DNA of 64,000 bases, from positions 62,001 through 126,000 of the forward strand of contig JAZQCN010000036.1 in the NCBI GenBank assembly GCA_045546315.1. The letters are read 5' to 3'. This DNA comes from RGIG2041 sp045546315 (GTDB taxonomy: Bacteria; Bacillota; Clostridia; UBA1381; UMGS1253). The translations under genes and the position numbers were made by a program. Under the pieces are notes generated by a model. The model did not search any database. It was not told the origin of the DNA and saw only the letters and a list, made by a program, of their open reading frames with translations. Below, one piece after another: positions 16,105 through 24,358 of this stretch (position 1 is its first letter; each line of letters opens with the position of its first letter).

Positions 16105-16854
16105 TTGCGCGAAACCATCAACATTTTAGGTGTACACATCGACCGATTGACACACAAAGAAGCCTTGGACAAGCTGACCGGCTTTTTGGAAACAGAAAAA
16201 ACGGACATGGTGTTTACGCCGAACTCTGAAATTATACAAATGGCTTATAAGGATACAGAATTTGCAAAGCTGTTAAATGCGTCGAGCCTAAACACAGCTG
16301 ACGGCATCGGCGTTGTATACGCATCCAAAATCTTAGGCAAGCCACTTGCCGAAAGAGTTGCCGGCTTCGACTTAATGTGCGCATTTATGGGCGTTTGCGA
16401 AAAAAAAGGCGCGCGCGTGTTCTTGTTCGGCTCTAAAGAAGGTGTGGCAAAGGAAGCGGCAGACGAGCTTTGCCGCCGTCATCCGAGCCTGAATATCTGC
16501 GGCATGCGCAACGGCTATTTTACCGAAGCGGATAACGAAAGCATTATTTCCGAAATGAACGCCGCAAATCCGGATGTCATCTTAGTTTGTCTCGGCGCAC
16601 CGAAGCAGGAAAAGTGGATTTATGCCAACGCACCCAAGCTGAATGCAAAAATCATGATGGGCTGCGGCGGCAGTTTAGATGTGCTTGCCGGCAGAGTTGA
16701 GCGTGCACCGGAAAAATGGCAAAAATCAGGTCTGGAATGGGCATACCGCTTAAAGAAAGAACCAAAGCGCATCTGGCGTATGACCGCATTGCCGCGCTTC
16801 GGGTTAACGGTGTTATTTAAAGGCAGAAAATACAAGCAGGAAAGCGAGAAATAA
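16105..16854 (+). CDS. tagA: WecG/TagA/CpsF-family glycosyltransferase
   Basis: 249 residues, GT26. FTPNSEIIQMA (37-47), LNTADGIGVV (62-71), the GSKEGVAKEAADEL nucleotide-sugar region and GAPKQEKWI are family signatures. TagA adds N-acetylmannosamine to undecaprenyl-PP-GlcNAc, the second step of wall teichoic acid or secondary wall polymer synthesis, at the inner membrane face. The start is TTG with AAGGAGG upstream. Two bp separate it from tmk. It could supply linkage units to the surface-polymer cluster at 53-60 kb. Confidence 0.92.
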   Translation: MRETINILGVHIDRLTHKEALDKLTGFLETEKTDMVFTPNSEIIQMAYKDTEFAKLLNASSLNTADGIGVVYASKILGKPLAERVAGFDLMCAFMGVCEKKGARVFLFGSKEGVAKEAADELCRRHPSLNICGMRNGYFTEADNESIISEMNAANPDVILVCLGAPKQEKWIYANAPKLNAKIMMGCGGSLDVLAGRVERAPEKWQKSGLEWAYRLKKEPKRIWRMTALPRFGLTVLFKGRKYKQESEK

Positions 16855-16856
16855 AT

Positions 16857-17525
16857 ATGGGTACTTTATTTGTAATTGAAGGTGTGGACGGCGCCGGCAA
16901 GGCAACGCAAACCGCAAAGCTCGTTGAGCGCCTGACCGCGGACGGTAAAAACCCTTTAAAGGTCACCTTCCCGGATTATGAAAACAAATCCTCGGATATC
17001 GTAAAAATGTATTTAAACGGCACATTTGGCGCACACGCTGACGATGTCAACGCTAAAGCGGCATCGACCTTTTTTGCCATCGACCGCTATGTGTCGTACA
17101 AAACGCGCTGGGAGGCAGATTACCTGTCCGACCGCGTAATTGTAGCAGACCGCTATGTGACTTCGAATATGATTCATCAGGCGTCCAAGCTCGACACGGT
17201 TGAGGAAAAGGAAGCCTTCATCGACTGGCTGACGGATTTTGAGTACGGCATTTACAAGCTCCCCGCGCCAAGCAAGGTTGTCTTTTTAGATATGCCGCCT
17301 AAGTATGCCGCAGAGCTTACAAAGACGCGCGCCAACAAGTCCACCGGCGAAATGGTACAGGATATTCACGAAAGCGACAGAGCGTACATTCAAAAAAGCT
17401 ATGAAAACGCTCTTTGGGTTGCCAAGCGCTACGGCTGGCACATCATCAGCTGTGTAAAAGACGGCTGCATCCGCACCATCGACGATATTTCCGATGAGGT
17501 TTATAATTATTTTATGAATGCATAG
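16857..17525 (+). CDS. tmk: Thymidylate kinase
   Basis: 222 residues. The P-loop is EGVDGAGKAT (8-17), the DR(Y) motif is in FFAIDRYVSY, and DRYVTSNMIHQ is the substrate-binding region. It phosphorylates dTMP to dTDP. The Walker A residue after Lys15 is Ala16 followed by Thr17, where most homologues have Ser-Thr; it is probably still functional since Thr17 remains. Co-transcribed with tagA, with a strong terminator after it. Confidence 0.94.
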   Translation: MGTLFVIEGVDGAGKATQTAKLVERLTADGKNPLKVTFPDYENKSSDIVKMYLNGTFGAHADDVNAKAASTFFAIDRYVSYKTRWEADYLSDRVIVADRYVTSNMIHQASKLDTVEEKEAFIDWLTDFEYGIYKLPAPSKVVFLDMPPKYAAELTKTRANKSTGEMVQDIHESDRAYIQKSYENALWVAKRYGWHIISCVKDGCIRTIDDISDEVYNYFMNA

Positions 17526-17562
17526 AAAAAGGGTTGAGATTAAAAATCTCAACCCTTTTTTT
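17526..17562. terminator. Bidirectional terminator between tmk and the secreted lyase
   Basis: Long stem AAAAAGGGTTGAGATT/AATCTCAACCCTTTTT with a 3-nt loop. It ends at the stop codon of the convergent lyase gene. Confidence 0.92.
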
Positions 17563-20500
17563 ACTTATTCAACATTTCCACCAGATAATCCACGGTAAAC
17601 GCTTCAAATGTAATCTTCATATCGCTGATGATGATTAAGCCCCGGTCGTCCCAGAACACGGCTTTGTCCATTGCCTCAACCATTGCACGCAGCGGAATCA
17701 GCGTTCTGCCGCCGACCGTCTGCGCCGGCACATCGAGTGTTACAACATTCTCGCCCACCTGCATTTGGTCGGAGCCGATTTGCAGTGTGATAGTCTTGTT
17801 CCCCTTCTTTACAGTTACCGTCTGTGTGGCATCGTCCCAGCCGACATCAGCGCCGAATTTCTCGGCGATAAAGCGTACCGGCACAAGCGTTCTTCCGTTT
17901 TGCACAATCGGTGCAATCTCCGGATTGTTTACATCGACCTGCGTCAGTTCGTTGCCTGCATAGGCGTTTGCCTTGTCGACAAACAGGCAAACCGTATTCC
18001 AAAGCTCCGGTCTTGCTTCTGTTTCGGTGTCGAGCTTCCAGTCCGCAATCGCCTCTGCCGCAAACGGACTTGCTGCATCTGCTTCACCCCTCTTCAGCGG
18101 AATGAATTCCACCGCAAGTGTGAAGTCCTTCTGCCCCGCAATAGAAATTGCAAGCTTTTTGCCGTAGTCTCTGTTTACATCAATCGGCGGTGTCGGGCTG
18201 GTCGGCAGTGCTTTTGCTTCCATCGCCTCTAATTTTGCACCCTCGAAGCCCTGCGCGATGCGCACGAGCATCTGCTTACCGTTTTGAGTTAAAATGGCGC
18301 TCTTGCCGTCCTCTGCAATTGTAATGTCCGCATCCGTATGTGCAAACCAATAACCGCTCTCAAATGTCTTCTTACCCTTGACTTCATCCTGCACAAGCGC
18401 CGCGCCCGTCAGGTTATCAATGCGCACGCCGCGCTTGTAGGCGCTCACATGCTCGGTATAAGCCTTGCTTAAATCCATTCTGCCGAAGGTGCCGTTGATG
18501 TTGGTTTCCAGAATTTCGGATTTTGCTGTGCCGGTAAGGTCCTGACCGCAGTCTTCGTCCGGGTCAAATACGAGCACATTCCACCCTTCAGGTCGCGCCT
18601 GATAGTACATAGAGCGCTCGCCCGGCCAGTCGTAGTTATATCTCGGACGCATCGTTACCCAAGTTTCGCCGTTTGCCTGCAGCATAAAGTTACCGAGTGA
18701 ATATACCGAGTGGCTCGCACCGTTTTTGCCGCCCTGGATACCGACATAGGTTGCATCGTTTGTGAGCCAGGAGTTACGCATCAGCATAATGTCACACCAG
18801 TCGCTCGAATACAAGCGTCCGAGCGGAAAATATGCAAACTGCGATGCATCTGTGTCAGCAACATCCATATTCATAAGCAAAAACAGCTGATTGGATAAAT
18901 ATCCGCTCGGCAATGTGTTTGCATCAAAGTTATTGTACTGATATGCCGCATATGCCGGCTGATTAAACTGGTTTGCAAGCCAGTATAAAGGACCGGTCTT
19001 AAGCGGCTCCGGACTCGCATCACCGTAGTTGAACGCACCAACCGGGCCATTGGAATACATTACATATTCCGCCGTCTGCGCAAAGCCCGGCTCGTTTGAA
19101 AAATCAAGCACACGCGGAATTGCATATCCCGGCTTGACTGCCGTATTGATAGCTTCCGTGGTAAATGCCGCATAGCGTGTGGTTAAATTCCAGTAGCTGA
19201 TACCCTCATACCATGCGCCCTCCGGCTCATAGCACACCATAGACTCCGGCATCTTTTTGCCTGCGCCCTCCAAAATCAGGCTCATACAGTTCGGATACAC
19301 CTCGTACATCGCAAGCGCCGCGATAATCGCACTGCCATCATTTACAACGCCACGGTTATTGCCGGTATCATTCATATAGTTGTTAATGCCGCCCTTGCCG
19401 GCAAAGGATTTTGCCATATCGACAAGTGCGTTTTCCAAAAGTCCTTCTTCGATAAACTTTCTTTCCTCCGCCGTCAGGTCATTGTACATCCAGTCATACG
19501 CAAGTGCAACACCTGTGCTCATTTCGGACACCGCAAGTGCAGAACCGTTAATCCAGTTGCCGATTTCAAATACACTCTTCATTTCTTCGAGTGCACGGGT
19601 TTTGTATGCATCCTCGCCGGTCATCGCATACATAAACGCCAGACCGATTAAACGGTTTTCTGTGCTTCTCGCCCAGGAAAGGTACGGCGAACGGTCGGAA
19701 GATACAACCTTTTCATACGGCTTAGCCGCCAAATGGTTTTTGTCTACCGTTTCTTTCAATCTGTTATATGCATGTGTCAAATATGTACTTGCTGCAATTC
19801 TTTCCTTTAAAGCATCAAATGTATTTTCCTCGTTAAACCAAAGGCGCGGATGTCCGGTGCGCAGGCTGCTTAAAATCGCTGTATCGCCGATAAATTCCTT
19901 TTCTACATCCGGAATCGGCGCTTTGCCGAACTCTGGGATGCTCGAATAAAACTCCACGTCGTCAATCGCCATGGTTTCACCCGGTTGCAGTGTGCCCTGC
20001 AGATTGATGGTGAAATTGTTTTGAAAATCCCAATCCGACGGAAGTTCTTTTGTATCTACACACTTACCGTCTACATAAAGTTCATACAACATCTGCTCAA
20101 AGTCAAGCGCCGCCGTTACATAGCCCGTCTCAAACGGAAGCTCGCTGAGAATGGTGGAAACGCGTGTACCCACCGAATCGGCAACGCGCACGTTTAAGCG
20201 ATGTCCGCCCATTTTGTTGTGCGCAAAGCCGACGTAAATTACCGGCTTATGCCCGAAAATGTTAAAATACTTCTGCACCGCCGGGCCGCCGTGCTTTTCG
20301 CGCTCCGGAATAACCTCAAACATCAGATATTGATTTTCCGGATTATGCTCACTTGCCGCAATATAAACCTTCGCCTCATCGTTCGAGGTAATTTTCGACC
20401 ACTGGTTCATATCATTTGCAACGCCGCGCGGCTTGTTGCCCGGATAGTAGCTTTCAAAGTCATCCGAGAACACAAGGTGTTCCGCCTTGTCCAAATCAAT

Positions 20501-20629
20501 CTCACCGCCCGTGTAGCGTGCCGGCTTTTTCGGCATATCCTTTACCATTGCCCCCGCAAAGGTCGGCAAAAGGCTGATGCACATTACCGCCGCCAGCAGG
20601 ACAGCTAAAATGCGTTTTGTTGTTTTCAT
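17561..20629 (-). CDS. Secreted heparinase II/III-like polysaccharide lyase with copper-amine-oxidase-N-like domain
   Basis: 1022 residues. Signal peptide 1-27 (hydrophobic core ILAVLLAAVMCISLLP, AGA cleavage); N-terminal jelly-roll-like domain (about 50-230, starting LVFSDDFESYYPG); an alpha/alpha toroid (about 250-590, with HPRLWFNEENTFDALKER and VALAYDWMYNDLTAEER); a heparinase II/III C-terminal beta-sandwich (about 630-840, with the catalytic-type segment GKNGASHSVYSLGNFML); and a C-terminal Copper amine oxidase N-like module (about 890-1000, GRTLVPVRFIAEKFGADVGWDDATQTV). Such lyases cleave uronate-containing glycans by beta-elimination. The end module is common on Clostridia surface proteins and may serve adhesion. 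Its promoter has a TATAAT (20666-20671) but no clear -35, consistent with activation by the divergent AraC. The glycan is unknown. Confidence 0.82.
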   Translation of the reverse strand: MKTTKRILAVLLAAVMCISLLPTFAGAMVKDMPKKPARYTGGEIDLDKAEHLVFSDDFESYYPGNKPRGVANDMNQWSKITSNDEAKVYIAASEHNPENQYLMFEVIPEREKHGGPAVQKYFNIFGHKPVIYVGFAHNKMGGHRLNVRVADSVGTRVSTILSELPFETGYVTAALDFEQMLYELYVDGKCVDTKELPSDWDFQNNFTINLQGTLQPGETMAIDDVEFYSSIPEFGKAPIPDVEKEFIGDTAILSSLRTGHPRLWFNEENTFDALKERIAASTYLTHAYNRLKETVDKNHLAAKPYEKVVSSDRSPYLSWARSTENRLIGLAFMYAMTGEDAYKTRALEEMKSVFEIGNWINGSALAVSEMSTGVALAYDWMYNDLTAEERKFIEEGLLENALVDMAKSFAGKGGINNYMNDTGNNRGVVNDGSAIIAALAMYEVYPNCMSLILEGAGKKMPESMVCYEPEGAWYEGISYWNLTTRYAAFTTEAINTAVKPGYAIPRVLDFSNEPGFAQTAEYVMYSNGPVGAFNYGDASPEPLKTGPLYWLANQFNQPAYAAYQYNNFDANTLPSGYLSNQLFLLMNMDVADTDASQFAYFPLGRLYSSDWCDIMLMRNSWLTNDATYVGIQGGKNGASHSVYSLGNFMLQANGETWVTMRPRYNYDWPGERSMYYQARPEGWNVLVFDPDEDCGQDLTGTAKSEILETNINGTFGRMDLSKAYTEHVSAYKRGVRIDNLTGAALVQDEVKGKKTFESGYWFAHTDADITIAEDGKSAILTQNGKQMLVRIAQGFEGAKLEAMEAKALPTSPTPPIDVNRDYGKKLAISIAGQKDFTLAVEFIPLKRGEADAASPFAAEAIADWKLDTETEARPELWNTVCLFVDKANAYAGNELTQVDVNNPEIAPIVQNGRTLVPVRFIAEKFGADVGWDDATQTVTVKKGNKTITLQIGSDQMQVGENVVTLDVPAQTVGGRTLIPLRAMVEAMDKAVFWDDRGLIIISDMKITFEAFTVDYLVEMLNK

Positions 20630-20790
20630 AAAATTTAACCTCCGCTCATTTTAGTTTCTGCCTTCATTATAACACAAACAAAAATGTTCTACCATATCAG
20701 TTTTAATTGTATTTTTTATATGTTTTGGCTACAAAATTCTTTACTTTTCATTCATAAAATGATATTCTTTAGAAAAGGGGAGGTGCGAAG

Positions 20791-21537
20791 ATGCAGGAAA
20801 ATCTTCATATTACGGTCGTAAAAAACTATCGTCATTGGAAGGGACAGCACGTAAGAACCGAGACCCACAGAACCATTGAGCTTGTTTTCCATCTCTATGG
20901 CATCGGTTTTGAAAACATCGGCGGAAAAAACTTTCACTTTAACAGCAATTCTCTGTCTGTCGTTTTACCGGGCACACCGCACGATAAGCTGTACGCCGAG
21001 CAAAGCGAAGTTGTATCCATACACTTTACAACAGATCTGCCATTCTTTAATGAAAGTGCCGTATACTATATCAAAGACGAAAATATTCGCGAACTGTTTA
21101 TGCGTATGCGTGAAGAAATCGCCTCATCCCGTCCGCACCGCATGCAAATGCTTACGCATCTGCTTGGTGAAGCGCTGGTTTTGTTTTCTCGCACAGAACC
21201 GCTATACTATCCCACCGGCGATATTGAATCTGCCGCATTTTATATTGATACACATTATGCGAAAAAAATTGACTTTAAAAAGCTTGCCACCGACTCCAAT
21301 TACAGCTATGACCGTTTCAGGCATATCTTCAAAGAAAAAATGGGCAAAGCCCCGCGTGACTATATGATTGCGCGCCGCTTGTCGCGTGCAAAATATCTTT
21401 TGGAAACCACTTCGCTCAGCATTGCCGCTATTGCAGAGCAATGTGGCTTTGCGACAAATGCGCAGTTTTCTGCAATATTTAAAAATAATTTTTCAACAAC
21501 ACCTGCCACTTATCGAAAAAACTTGAAAAAAAGATAA
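20791..21537 (+). CDS. AraC-family transcriptional regulator
   Basis: 248 residues. N-terminal sensor domain (about 20-110, with HRTIELVFHLYGIGFENIGG and the VVLPGTPHDKLYAE cupin-like turn) and C-terminal AraC HTH pair (about 150-248: IDFKKLATDSNYSYDRFRHIFKEKMGKAPRDY and IAAIAEQCGFATNAQFSAIFKNNFSTTPATYRK). GGGGAGGTG precedes the ATG. It is divergent from the secreted lyase, whose promoter lacks a -35 box, so it is the probable activator. The inducer would be a breakdown product of the lyase substrate. Confidence 0.9.
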   Translation: MQENLHITVVKNYRHWKGQHVRTETHRTIELVFHLYGIGFENIGGKNFHFNSNSLSVVLPGTPHDKLYAEQSEVVSIHFTTDLPFFNESAVYYIKDENIRELFMRMREEIASSRPHRMQMLTHLLGEALVLFSRTEPLYYPTGDIESAAFYIDTHYAKKIDFKKLATDSNYSYDRFRHIFKEKMGKAPRDYMIARRLSRAKYLLETTSLSIAAIAEQCGFATNAQFSAIFKNNFSTTPATYRKNLKKR

Positions 21538-21551
21538 ACCTGTGCTATACT
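21523..21551 (+). promoter_or_regulatory. Sigma-A promoter of queT
   Basis: TTGAAA (21523-21528), 17-bp spacer, TATACT (21546-21551). The -35 box lies inside the end of the AraC gene. Confidence 0.8.
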
Positions 21552-21559
21552 GTTTCGCA

Positions 21560-21602
21560 GTGAGTTCGAAACCTTCCTCACTTAAAACAAAACTAAAGGA
21601 GA
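21560..21602 (+). promoter_or_regulatory. preQ1-I riboswitch upstream of queT
   Basis: P1 stem GTGAG (21560-21564) and CTCAC (21577-21581) encloses a loop TTCGAAACCTTC with the family's UUCG-like start and C-rich end. The A-rich tail TTAAAACAAAACTAAAGGAG (21582-21601) follows, ending in the ribosome-binding site. The layout matches small preQ1-I aptamers in which the A-rich tail docks into the P1 minor groove and hides the Shine-Dalgarno site. It would lower translation of QueT when preQ1 is bound. Position and gene context both fit. Confidence 0.85.
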
Positions 21603-21608
21603 CAAAAA

Positions 21609-22085
21609 ATGAAAAAGACAAAAGCCATAACCCAGGCGGCGCTTATTGCGGCGCTCTATGTTGCGCTGACATATCTTGCAAACCTTTTAGGCCTCGCCAG
21701 CGGCGCAATTCAAATCCGTTTTTCTGAAGCACTCACCGTGCTGCCGCTCTTTACGGTGGCGGCAATCCCCGGCCTGGCACTCGGTTGCCTTCTGGCAAAT
21801 CTGCTGACCGGCTGTGCGCTCTGGGATGTCATTTTCGGCACGCTTGCCACCCTGCTCGGCACGCTCGGCACGCGCTACCTTTCTAAAAAAAGCAAGTGGC
21901 TCGCGCCGGTTTTCCCGATTCTGGCAAATACGCTGATTATCCCATTTGTGCTCACCTATGTGTACGGCTTGACCGACGCAATGTGGTATCTGTTTTTAAC
22001 CGTCGCCGTCGGCGAAATTCTCTCCTGCGGCGTGCTCGGCATTCCGCTTGCAGGTGCAATGGAGAAAAACAAATTTTTCAAATAA
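21609..22085 (+). CDS. queT: Queuosine precursor transporter QueT
   Basis: 158 residues with five to six membrane segments. QAALIAALYVALTYLANLLGL, IQIRFSEALTVLPLFT and the LANLLTGCALWDVIFGTLATLLGTL stretch are characteristic of the QueT family, the substrate-binding S component of an energy-coupling-factor (ECF) transporter for preQ1 or related queuosine precursors. A preQ1-I riboswitch in the leader supports the assignment strongly. The shared ECF module is not in the window. Confidence 0.93.
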   Translation: MKKTKAITQAALIAALYVALTYLANLLGLASGAIQIRFSEALTVLPLFTVAAIPGLALGCLLANLLTGCALWDVIFGTLATLLGTLGTRYLSKKSKWLAPVFPILANTLIIPFVLTYVYGLTDAMWYLFLTVAVGEILSCGVLGIPLAGAMEKNKFFK

Positions 22086-22090
22086 TAATA

Positions 22091-22129
22091 ATAAAACACC
22101 CGATGCAAAACGCATCGGGTGTTTTATTA
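22091..22129. terminator. Bidirectional terminator after queT
   Basis: Perfect 16-bp stem (22091-22106 and 22112-22127) containing ACACCCGATGC, with A and T runs at its base. Confidence 0.92.
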
Positions 22130-22146
22130 TCCTATTTGATTTCGCT

Positions 22147-22419
22147 TCAAATAAAAACTGCTGCAAAAAGCGGTGTCAGACTTCCAAGCAAAAGCCCCAA
22201 AGCTGTCACAGCATCTTTGCGACACCACAATGCAAAAGCTATCGCGCCCAAAATTGCATAGAGAACATCTAAAAATTCAAAAGCGAGGATAAACACTGCA
22301 CCGCTTTGATTCAAAAGTGCAAGCAATGCACATAAAAAACAATAAAAGCCTGCCGCACAGAAATAAGCAAAATAAAACGCCTTGTTTTTGAAAATCTCCC
22401 AAGCTACTCGTTTCTTCAT
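22147..22419 (-). CDS. Small membrane protein, unknown function
   Basis: 90 residues with three hydrophobic segments (about 13-35, 40-62, 70-90) and a basic N terminus (MKKRVAWEIFKNK). It starts 2 bp after the udp stop, so it belongs to the cdd-udp operon, but its ribosome site is weak (AGGGA) and translation is probably coupled. No family recognised. Confidence 0.65.
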   Translation of the reverse strand: MKKRVAWEIFKNKAFYFAYFCAAGFYCFLCALLALLNQSGAVFILAFEFLDVLYAILGAIAFALWCRKDAVTALGLLLGSLTPLFAAVFI

Positions 22420-22421
22420 CG

Positions 22422-23189
22422 TTATTCCCTATCCAATCTTATCAATTCTCTTATCGCTTCAATCGCCGTTAAAATTGCCGGCTCGGTATCGTGATGCAGA
22501 ATATTTTCAAGGCCCTTGTCCTGGCGGTTCTGATTGCCGACGGTAAGTAGCACTGTGCCGGTGCGCACATCCAAATAACTGCCGAGCACAAACAGCGCCG
22601 CCGACTCCATCTCCGATGCCTTTACGCCGAGCTTACCGTACGCCTCCCACTTATGCAAAAGCTCGTGCGAAACCGGCATTTTCTCCGGCTCGTGCTGCCC
22701 GTAAAACGAATCCTTGCACTGCACAATGCCGGTATGGAAGGTGTAGCCTGTGCGCTTTGCCGCCTGCACCAGCGCCGTTGTTACATCAAAATCCGCTGCC
22801 GCCGGAAACTCAATCGGTGCATACTCTCTTGTTGTGCCCTCCTGGCGCACAGATGCAGTTGCAATCACCAAATCACCGCCGCAAACCTCGAGCGACATCC
22901 CGCCGCAGGTGCCCACGCGGATAAATGTATCCGCGCCACAGCGCACCAGCTCTTCTACTGCAATTGCCGCAGAAGGGCCCCCAATACCGGTGCTTGTTAC
23001 ACTGACCTTTTCGCCGTCGATGTAGCCGGTATAAGTCACATACTCGCGGCTGTCTGCCACAAGCTCCGCATCATCAAAATATGCCGCGATTTTCGCGCAG
23101 CGCTTCGGGTCGCCCGGCAATATGACATATCTGCCGCAGTCTCCGTGTCTTAGTCCGATATGATACTGTTTATCTGTAGAATAAATCAT
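22422..23189 (-). CDS. udp: Uridine phosphorylase
   Basis: 255 residues of the nucleoside phosphorylase family. VILPGDPKR (phosphate-binding Gly-Asp-Pro near 24-28), TGIGGPSAAIAVEEL, FIRVGTCGG, CKDSFYGQHEPEKM and the active-site segment ASEMESAALFVLGSYL match uridine phosphorylases. It splits uridine to uracil and ribose-1-phosphate in the cytosol. It overlaps cdd by 4 nt (ATGA); together they turn cytidine into uracil. The uracil permease at 51.5 kb feeds the same pool. Confidence 0.94.
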   Translation of the reverse strand: MIYSTDKQYHIGLRHGDCGRYVILPGDPKRCAKIAAYFDDAELVADSREYVTYTGYIDGEKVSVTSTGIGGPSAAIAVEELVRCGADTFIRVGTCGGMSLEVCGGDLVIATASVRQEGTTREYAPIEFPAAADFDVTTALVQAAKRTGYTFHTGIVQCKDSFYGQHEPEKMPVSHELLHKWEAYGKLGVKASEMESAALFVLGSYLDVRTGTVLLTVGNQNRQDKGLENILHHDTEPAILTAIEAIRELIRLDRE

Positions 23190-23578
23190 TTTATACCTCC
23201 AAATGCATACGGCAACAGCTCGCCGAGGGTATATGCTTTGATTTCCGTTTCACTTTTGGCAAGATACACCGGGCAATTTTCATCCGCAAATTCCGAAAGC
23301 ACCTGGCGGCACGCACCGCACGGCATCGTGTAATCACATTCGACCTTGCCGCCGGCAATTGCAATCGCGCAAACCCTGCGCTCTCCTGCACTCATCGCTG
23401 AAAAAATTGCACTGCGCTCGGCACAGTTCGTCAGCCCGTAGCTGACATTTTCAATATTTGCACCTGTATAAATTTTTCCGCTCCCGCACAAAACCGCCGC
23501 ACCGACCTTAAATCCGGAATACGGCGCATAGGCATTTTCCCTTGCCGCAAGCGCCAGTTTTGCAAGCTTTTCTTTCAT
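23186..23578 (-). CDS. cdd: Cytidine deaminase
   Basis: 130 residues, normal for the tetrameric small form. YAPYSGFKVGAAVL at the N terminus, the zinc and proton-shuttle motif CAERSAIF (around 52-59) and the zinc cysteines in PCGACRQVLSEF (about 86-97) are all present. It deaminates cytidine and deoxycytidine. First gene of cdd-udp-membrane protein, driven by TTGACA-17-TACAAT. Confidence 0.96.
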   Translation of the reverse strand: MKEKLAKLALAARENAYAPYSGFKVGAAVLCGSGKIYTGANIENVSYGLTNCAERSAIFSAMSAGERRVCAIAIAGGKVECDYTMPCGACRQVLSEFADENCPVYLAKSETEIKAYTLGELLPYAFGGIK

Positions 23579-23598
23579 AAGACCACCGCCTTTTCTTT

Positions 23599-23627
23599 AT
23601 TGTATTTTATATTTCAAGCCTTGTCAA
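23599..23627 (-). promoter_or_regulatory. Sigma-A promoter of cdd
   Basis: Minus strand TTGACA (23622-23627), 17-bp spacer, TACAAT (23599-23604). Its -35 box overlaps that of the plus-strand yfcE promoter by 5 bp. Confidence 0.85.
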
Positions 23628-23649
23628 TATTTTTGTCTCGTGGTATAAT
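23621..23649 (+). promoter_or_regulatory. Sigma-A promoter of the yfcE-like gene
   Basis: TTGTCA (23621-23626), 17-bp spacer, TATAAT (23644-23649). The sequence TTGTCAA serves as -35 on both strands. Confidence 0.85.
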
Positions 23650-23680
23650 GACTCATACAAGCACGAAGCTATGTTCCATC

Positions 23681-23749
23681 GTAGGGACAGGCGTCCTCGA
23701 CTGTCCGTATTGCGTAATTTTACGGACCGCCCGGGAGGTCGGTCCCTAC
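23681..23749. repeat. R2 repeat pair, head to head, in the 5' leader of the yfcE-like gene
   Basis: A 29-bp unit, GTAGGGAC...GTCCGTA (23681-23709), faces its near-inverted copy TACGGACC...GGTCCCTAC (23721-23749) across an 11-bp gap. A related unit lies at 62792-62820. Located between promoter and start codon, the pair would fold into a long hairpin in the mRNA. Confidence 0.75.
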
Positions 23750-23786
23750 AAATGAAGATTAAAATACAGTTTGGGAGGAATTACAC

Positions 23787-24320
23787 ATGAAATGGTTTAT
23801 TGCATCAGACATACACGGCAGTGCATACTACTGCAAAAAAATGCTGGATTGCTTCGAAAAGGAAAAGGCAGACAAAATGCTCCTTTTGGGCGATATTTTG
23901 TATCACGGACCGCGAAACGATTTGCCGAAGGACTATAACCCAAAAGCGGTAATCGAGCTTTTAAACGCAATGAAGGACAGGATTTTATGCGTGCGCGGCA
24001 ATTGCGATACCGAGGTCGACCAAATGGTGCTCAAGTTCCCGATTTTGGCGGACTACTGCATTATTACGGATGCGGGCAAGGTCATTTATGCTACCCACGG
24101 ACATAACTTTAACGAAAACAACCTGCCGCCGCTTGGGAACGGTGATATTTTACTGCACGGACACACGCATGTACCAAAATGCACAAAGCACGAAGCCTAT
24201 ACCTATATGAATCCGGGCTCCGTTTCCATCCCGAAAGAAAACAGCCACCACGGCTATATGCTGTTGGAAAACGGTGTGTTTATTTGGAAGGATTTTGAGG
24301 GGAATATAGTGGAAATCTAA
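23787..24320 (+). CDS. yfcE: YfcE-family phosphodiesterase (calcineurin-like)
   Basis: 177 residues. The five metallophosphoesterase motifs are in order: DIHGS (8-12), GDILYHGPRN (about 35-44), GNCDTE (about 72-77), THGHNF (about 101-106) and HGHTHVP (about 119-125). They bind two metal ions. Homologues hydrolyse phosphodiesters in vitro; the cellular substrate is unclear. Monocistronic, with its own promoter, a repeat-containing leader and a terminator. Confidence 0.92.
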   Translation: MKWFIASDIHGSAYYCKKMLDCFEKEKADKMLLLGDILYHGPRNDLPKDYNPKAVIELLNAMKDRILCVRGNCDTEVDQMVLKFPILADYCIITDAGKVIYATHGHNFNENNLPPLGNGDILLHGHTHVPKCTKHEAYTYMNPGSVSIPKENSHHGYMLLENGVFIWKDFEGNIVEI

Positions 24321-24321
24321 A

Positions 24322-24358
24322 TAAAAAAGTGACTTCATATGAAGTCACTTTTTTATTT
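24322..24358. terminator. Bidirectional terminator between yfcE-like gene and rlmB
   Basis: Perfect palindrome AAGTGACTTCAT/ATGAAGTCACTT with A and T runs, placed between convergent genes and overlapping the rlmB end. Confidence 0.9.

Noticed and set aside
20630..20790. AraC-type direct repeats between the lyase and its regulator
   Set aside because: ATTCTTTA repeats at 28-bp spacing and GTAG-type repeats at 40 bp do not fit two-turn half-site geometry.
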